From NCBI GenBank assembly GCA_021732805.1, contig JAKFUJ010000224.1:1-5506 (forward strand): a DNA stretch of 5,506 nucleotides, read 5' to 3'. A program made the translations under genes and the position numbers. Source of the DNA: Betaproteobacteria bacterium. GTDB taxonomy: Bacteria > Pseudomonadota > Gammaproteobacteria > Burkholderiales > SG8-41. Numbering within the stretch: the stretch's first letter is position 1; each line of letters begins with the position of its first letter. The notes under the pieces were generated by a model. The model did no database searches. It saw only the letters and a list, made by a program, of their open reading frames with translations, and had not been told where the DNA came from. Below are positions 4,749-5,506 of this stretch, one piece after another.

Positions 4749-5506
4749 GCAGACCATGCCCGCAGTATCCAGCACACGGAGCACAACGTCACTGACGCGC
4801 TCACCCGCCTGGCGCGCGCTTGCCGCGCATCATCAGTCCTGGTGCAATCTGCATCTGCGCGACCTGTTCGACGCAGACCCTCAACGCTACCAGCGGTTTT
4901 CCGTCGACGCCTGCGGCCTGCTGCTCGACTATTCAAAAAACCTGATCGTGGCCGAGACACTGGAACTGCTGCTGGCATTGGCGCGCGAGCGCGGACTGCA
5001 GGAACAGATCCGGGATCTGCTCTCCGGCAAACGCGTCAACACCACTGAAAAACGTGCGGCCTGGCATACCGCTTTGCGCGCCGGTGAACATGCGCCCAGG
5101 GAAGTGCGCAGCACGCTGGCCGCGATGCGCACGCTGGCAACAGACTTGCGTGGCGGCAACATCAAAGGCGCCACTGGTCGCGCCATGACCGACGTCGTCA
5201 GCCTCGGCATTGGCGGCTCCGCGCTGGGTCCGGCGCTGGCAGCGACCGCCTGCGCATCGGATGACACAACGCCGCGTGTACATTTCATCACCACGCCCGG
5301 CGAGTCATTGACGAGGCTGCTGGCAACGCTGAACGCGGAATCCACGCTGTTCATCGTGCAATCCAAGAGTTTCTCCACGCAGGAAACCCTGCTCAGCGCG
5401 CAGGCCGCGCTCGCCTGGCTGGGCAGTGCCCCGGGAACAGACAACATTACGGCGCATCTGGCTGCCGTGACCGCAAACACCAGGGCAGCGTCGGCCTTCG
5501 GCGTTT
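4747..5506 (+). CDS. pgi: Glucose-6-phosphate isomerase, N-terminal half (cut by window end)
   Basis: About 253 residues are visible of a protein normally near 550. PGI interconverts glucose-6-phosphate and fructose-6-phosphate in the cytosol, serving glycolysis and gluconeogenesis. Landmarks: LLLDYSKNLI (58-67), NTTEKRAAWHTALR (98-111), the PGI signature region VSLGIGGSALGP (151-162), and the sugar-phosphate loop SKSFSTQET (206-214; usual form SKTFTTQET), then AHLAAVTANTRAASAFGV. The catalytic Glu, His and Lys of the second half are outside the window. Unusually, the segment that reads F-V-S-N-V-D-G in most PGIs is FITTPGE here (180-186). Two in-frame ATGs compete: 4747 (AGGG 4 nt upstream) and 4756 (possibly leaderless). 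The frame has no interruption. The gene is divergent from lrgA. Confidence 0.95.
   Translation, partial: MQTMPAVSSTRSTTSLTRSPAWRALAAHHQSWCNLHLRDLFDADPQRYQRFSVDACGLLLDYSKNLIVAETLELLLALARERGLQEQIRDLLSGKRVNTTEKRAAWHTALRAGEHAPREVRSTLAAMRTLATDLRGGNIKGATGRAMTDVVSLGIGGSALGPALAATACASDDTTPRVHFITTPGESLTRLLATLNAESTLFIVQSKSFSTQETLLSAQAALAWLGSAPGTDNITAHLAAVTANTRAASAFGV

Noticed and set aside
4929..5480. 183-residue minus-strand frame inside pgi
   Set aside because: It is fully antisense to well-conserved PGI sequence and its Ser/Ala/Arg-rich product shows no domain.

Overview
The window reads as ordinary chromosomal DNA of a GC-rich member of the Pseudomonadota, most likely Gamma- or Betaproteobacteria. 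The evidence is a yqjD-yqjE-yqjK-type block in the same order as in E. coli, a YbaA-like DUF1428 protein, an LrgA/LrgB pair and a bacterial-type phosphoglucose isomerase. Coding density is very high. There is no rRNA, tRNA, transposase, CRISPR array or long repeat that I can see.

Layout. Positions 2-1701 (+ strand) hold four closely spaced genes: the 3' end of a BNR/Asp-box beta-propeller gene, a small MoaD/ThiS-type ubiquitin-fold protein ending in Gly-Gly, a DUF1428 (YbaA-like) protein and an SRPBCC/AHSA1-type protein. This run meets a leftward run end to end at about 1701-1720. Positions 1720-2731 (- strand) encode, in transcription order, a DUF883 protein (YqjD/ElaB-like), a DUF1469 membrane protein (YqjE-like) and a YqjK-like protein. 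Positions 2848-4683 (- strand) encode, in transcription order, LrgA, LrgB and an EI24-domain membrane protein. From 4747 (+ strand) a glucose-6-phosphate isomerase gene (pgi) starts, diverging from lrgA across 63 bp, and runs off the window.

How the genes may work together. The left block pairs a propeller protein with a C-terminally di-glycine ubiquitin-fold protein; no E1-like (MoeB/ThiF) partner is visible, so its job is open. The yqjDEK-like block encodes small inner-membrane proteins linked in E. coli to stationary phase and ribosome anchoring. LrgAB-type proteins export or import small carboxylates such as pyruvate or glycolate in characterised members, so sitting divergent from pgi could tie carbon overflow to glycolysis, but that is inference. 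Tight spacing and 4-bp ATGA overlaps (lrgA-lrgB, yqjE-yqjK) indicate translational coupling.

No clearly new system is evident. The points most worth checking are the propeller/ubiquitin-fold pair, an atypical substitution in a normally conserved PGI segment, and the compact lrgA-pgi divergent promoter with a possible leaderless pgi start.
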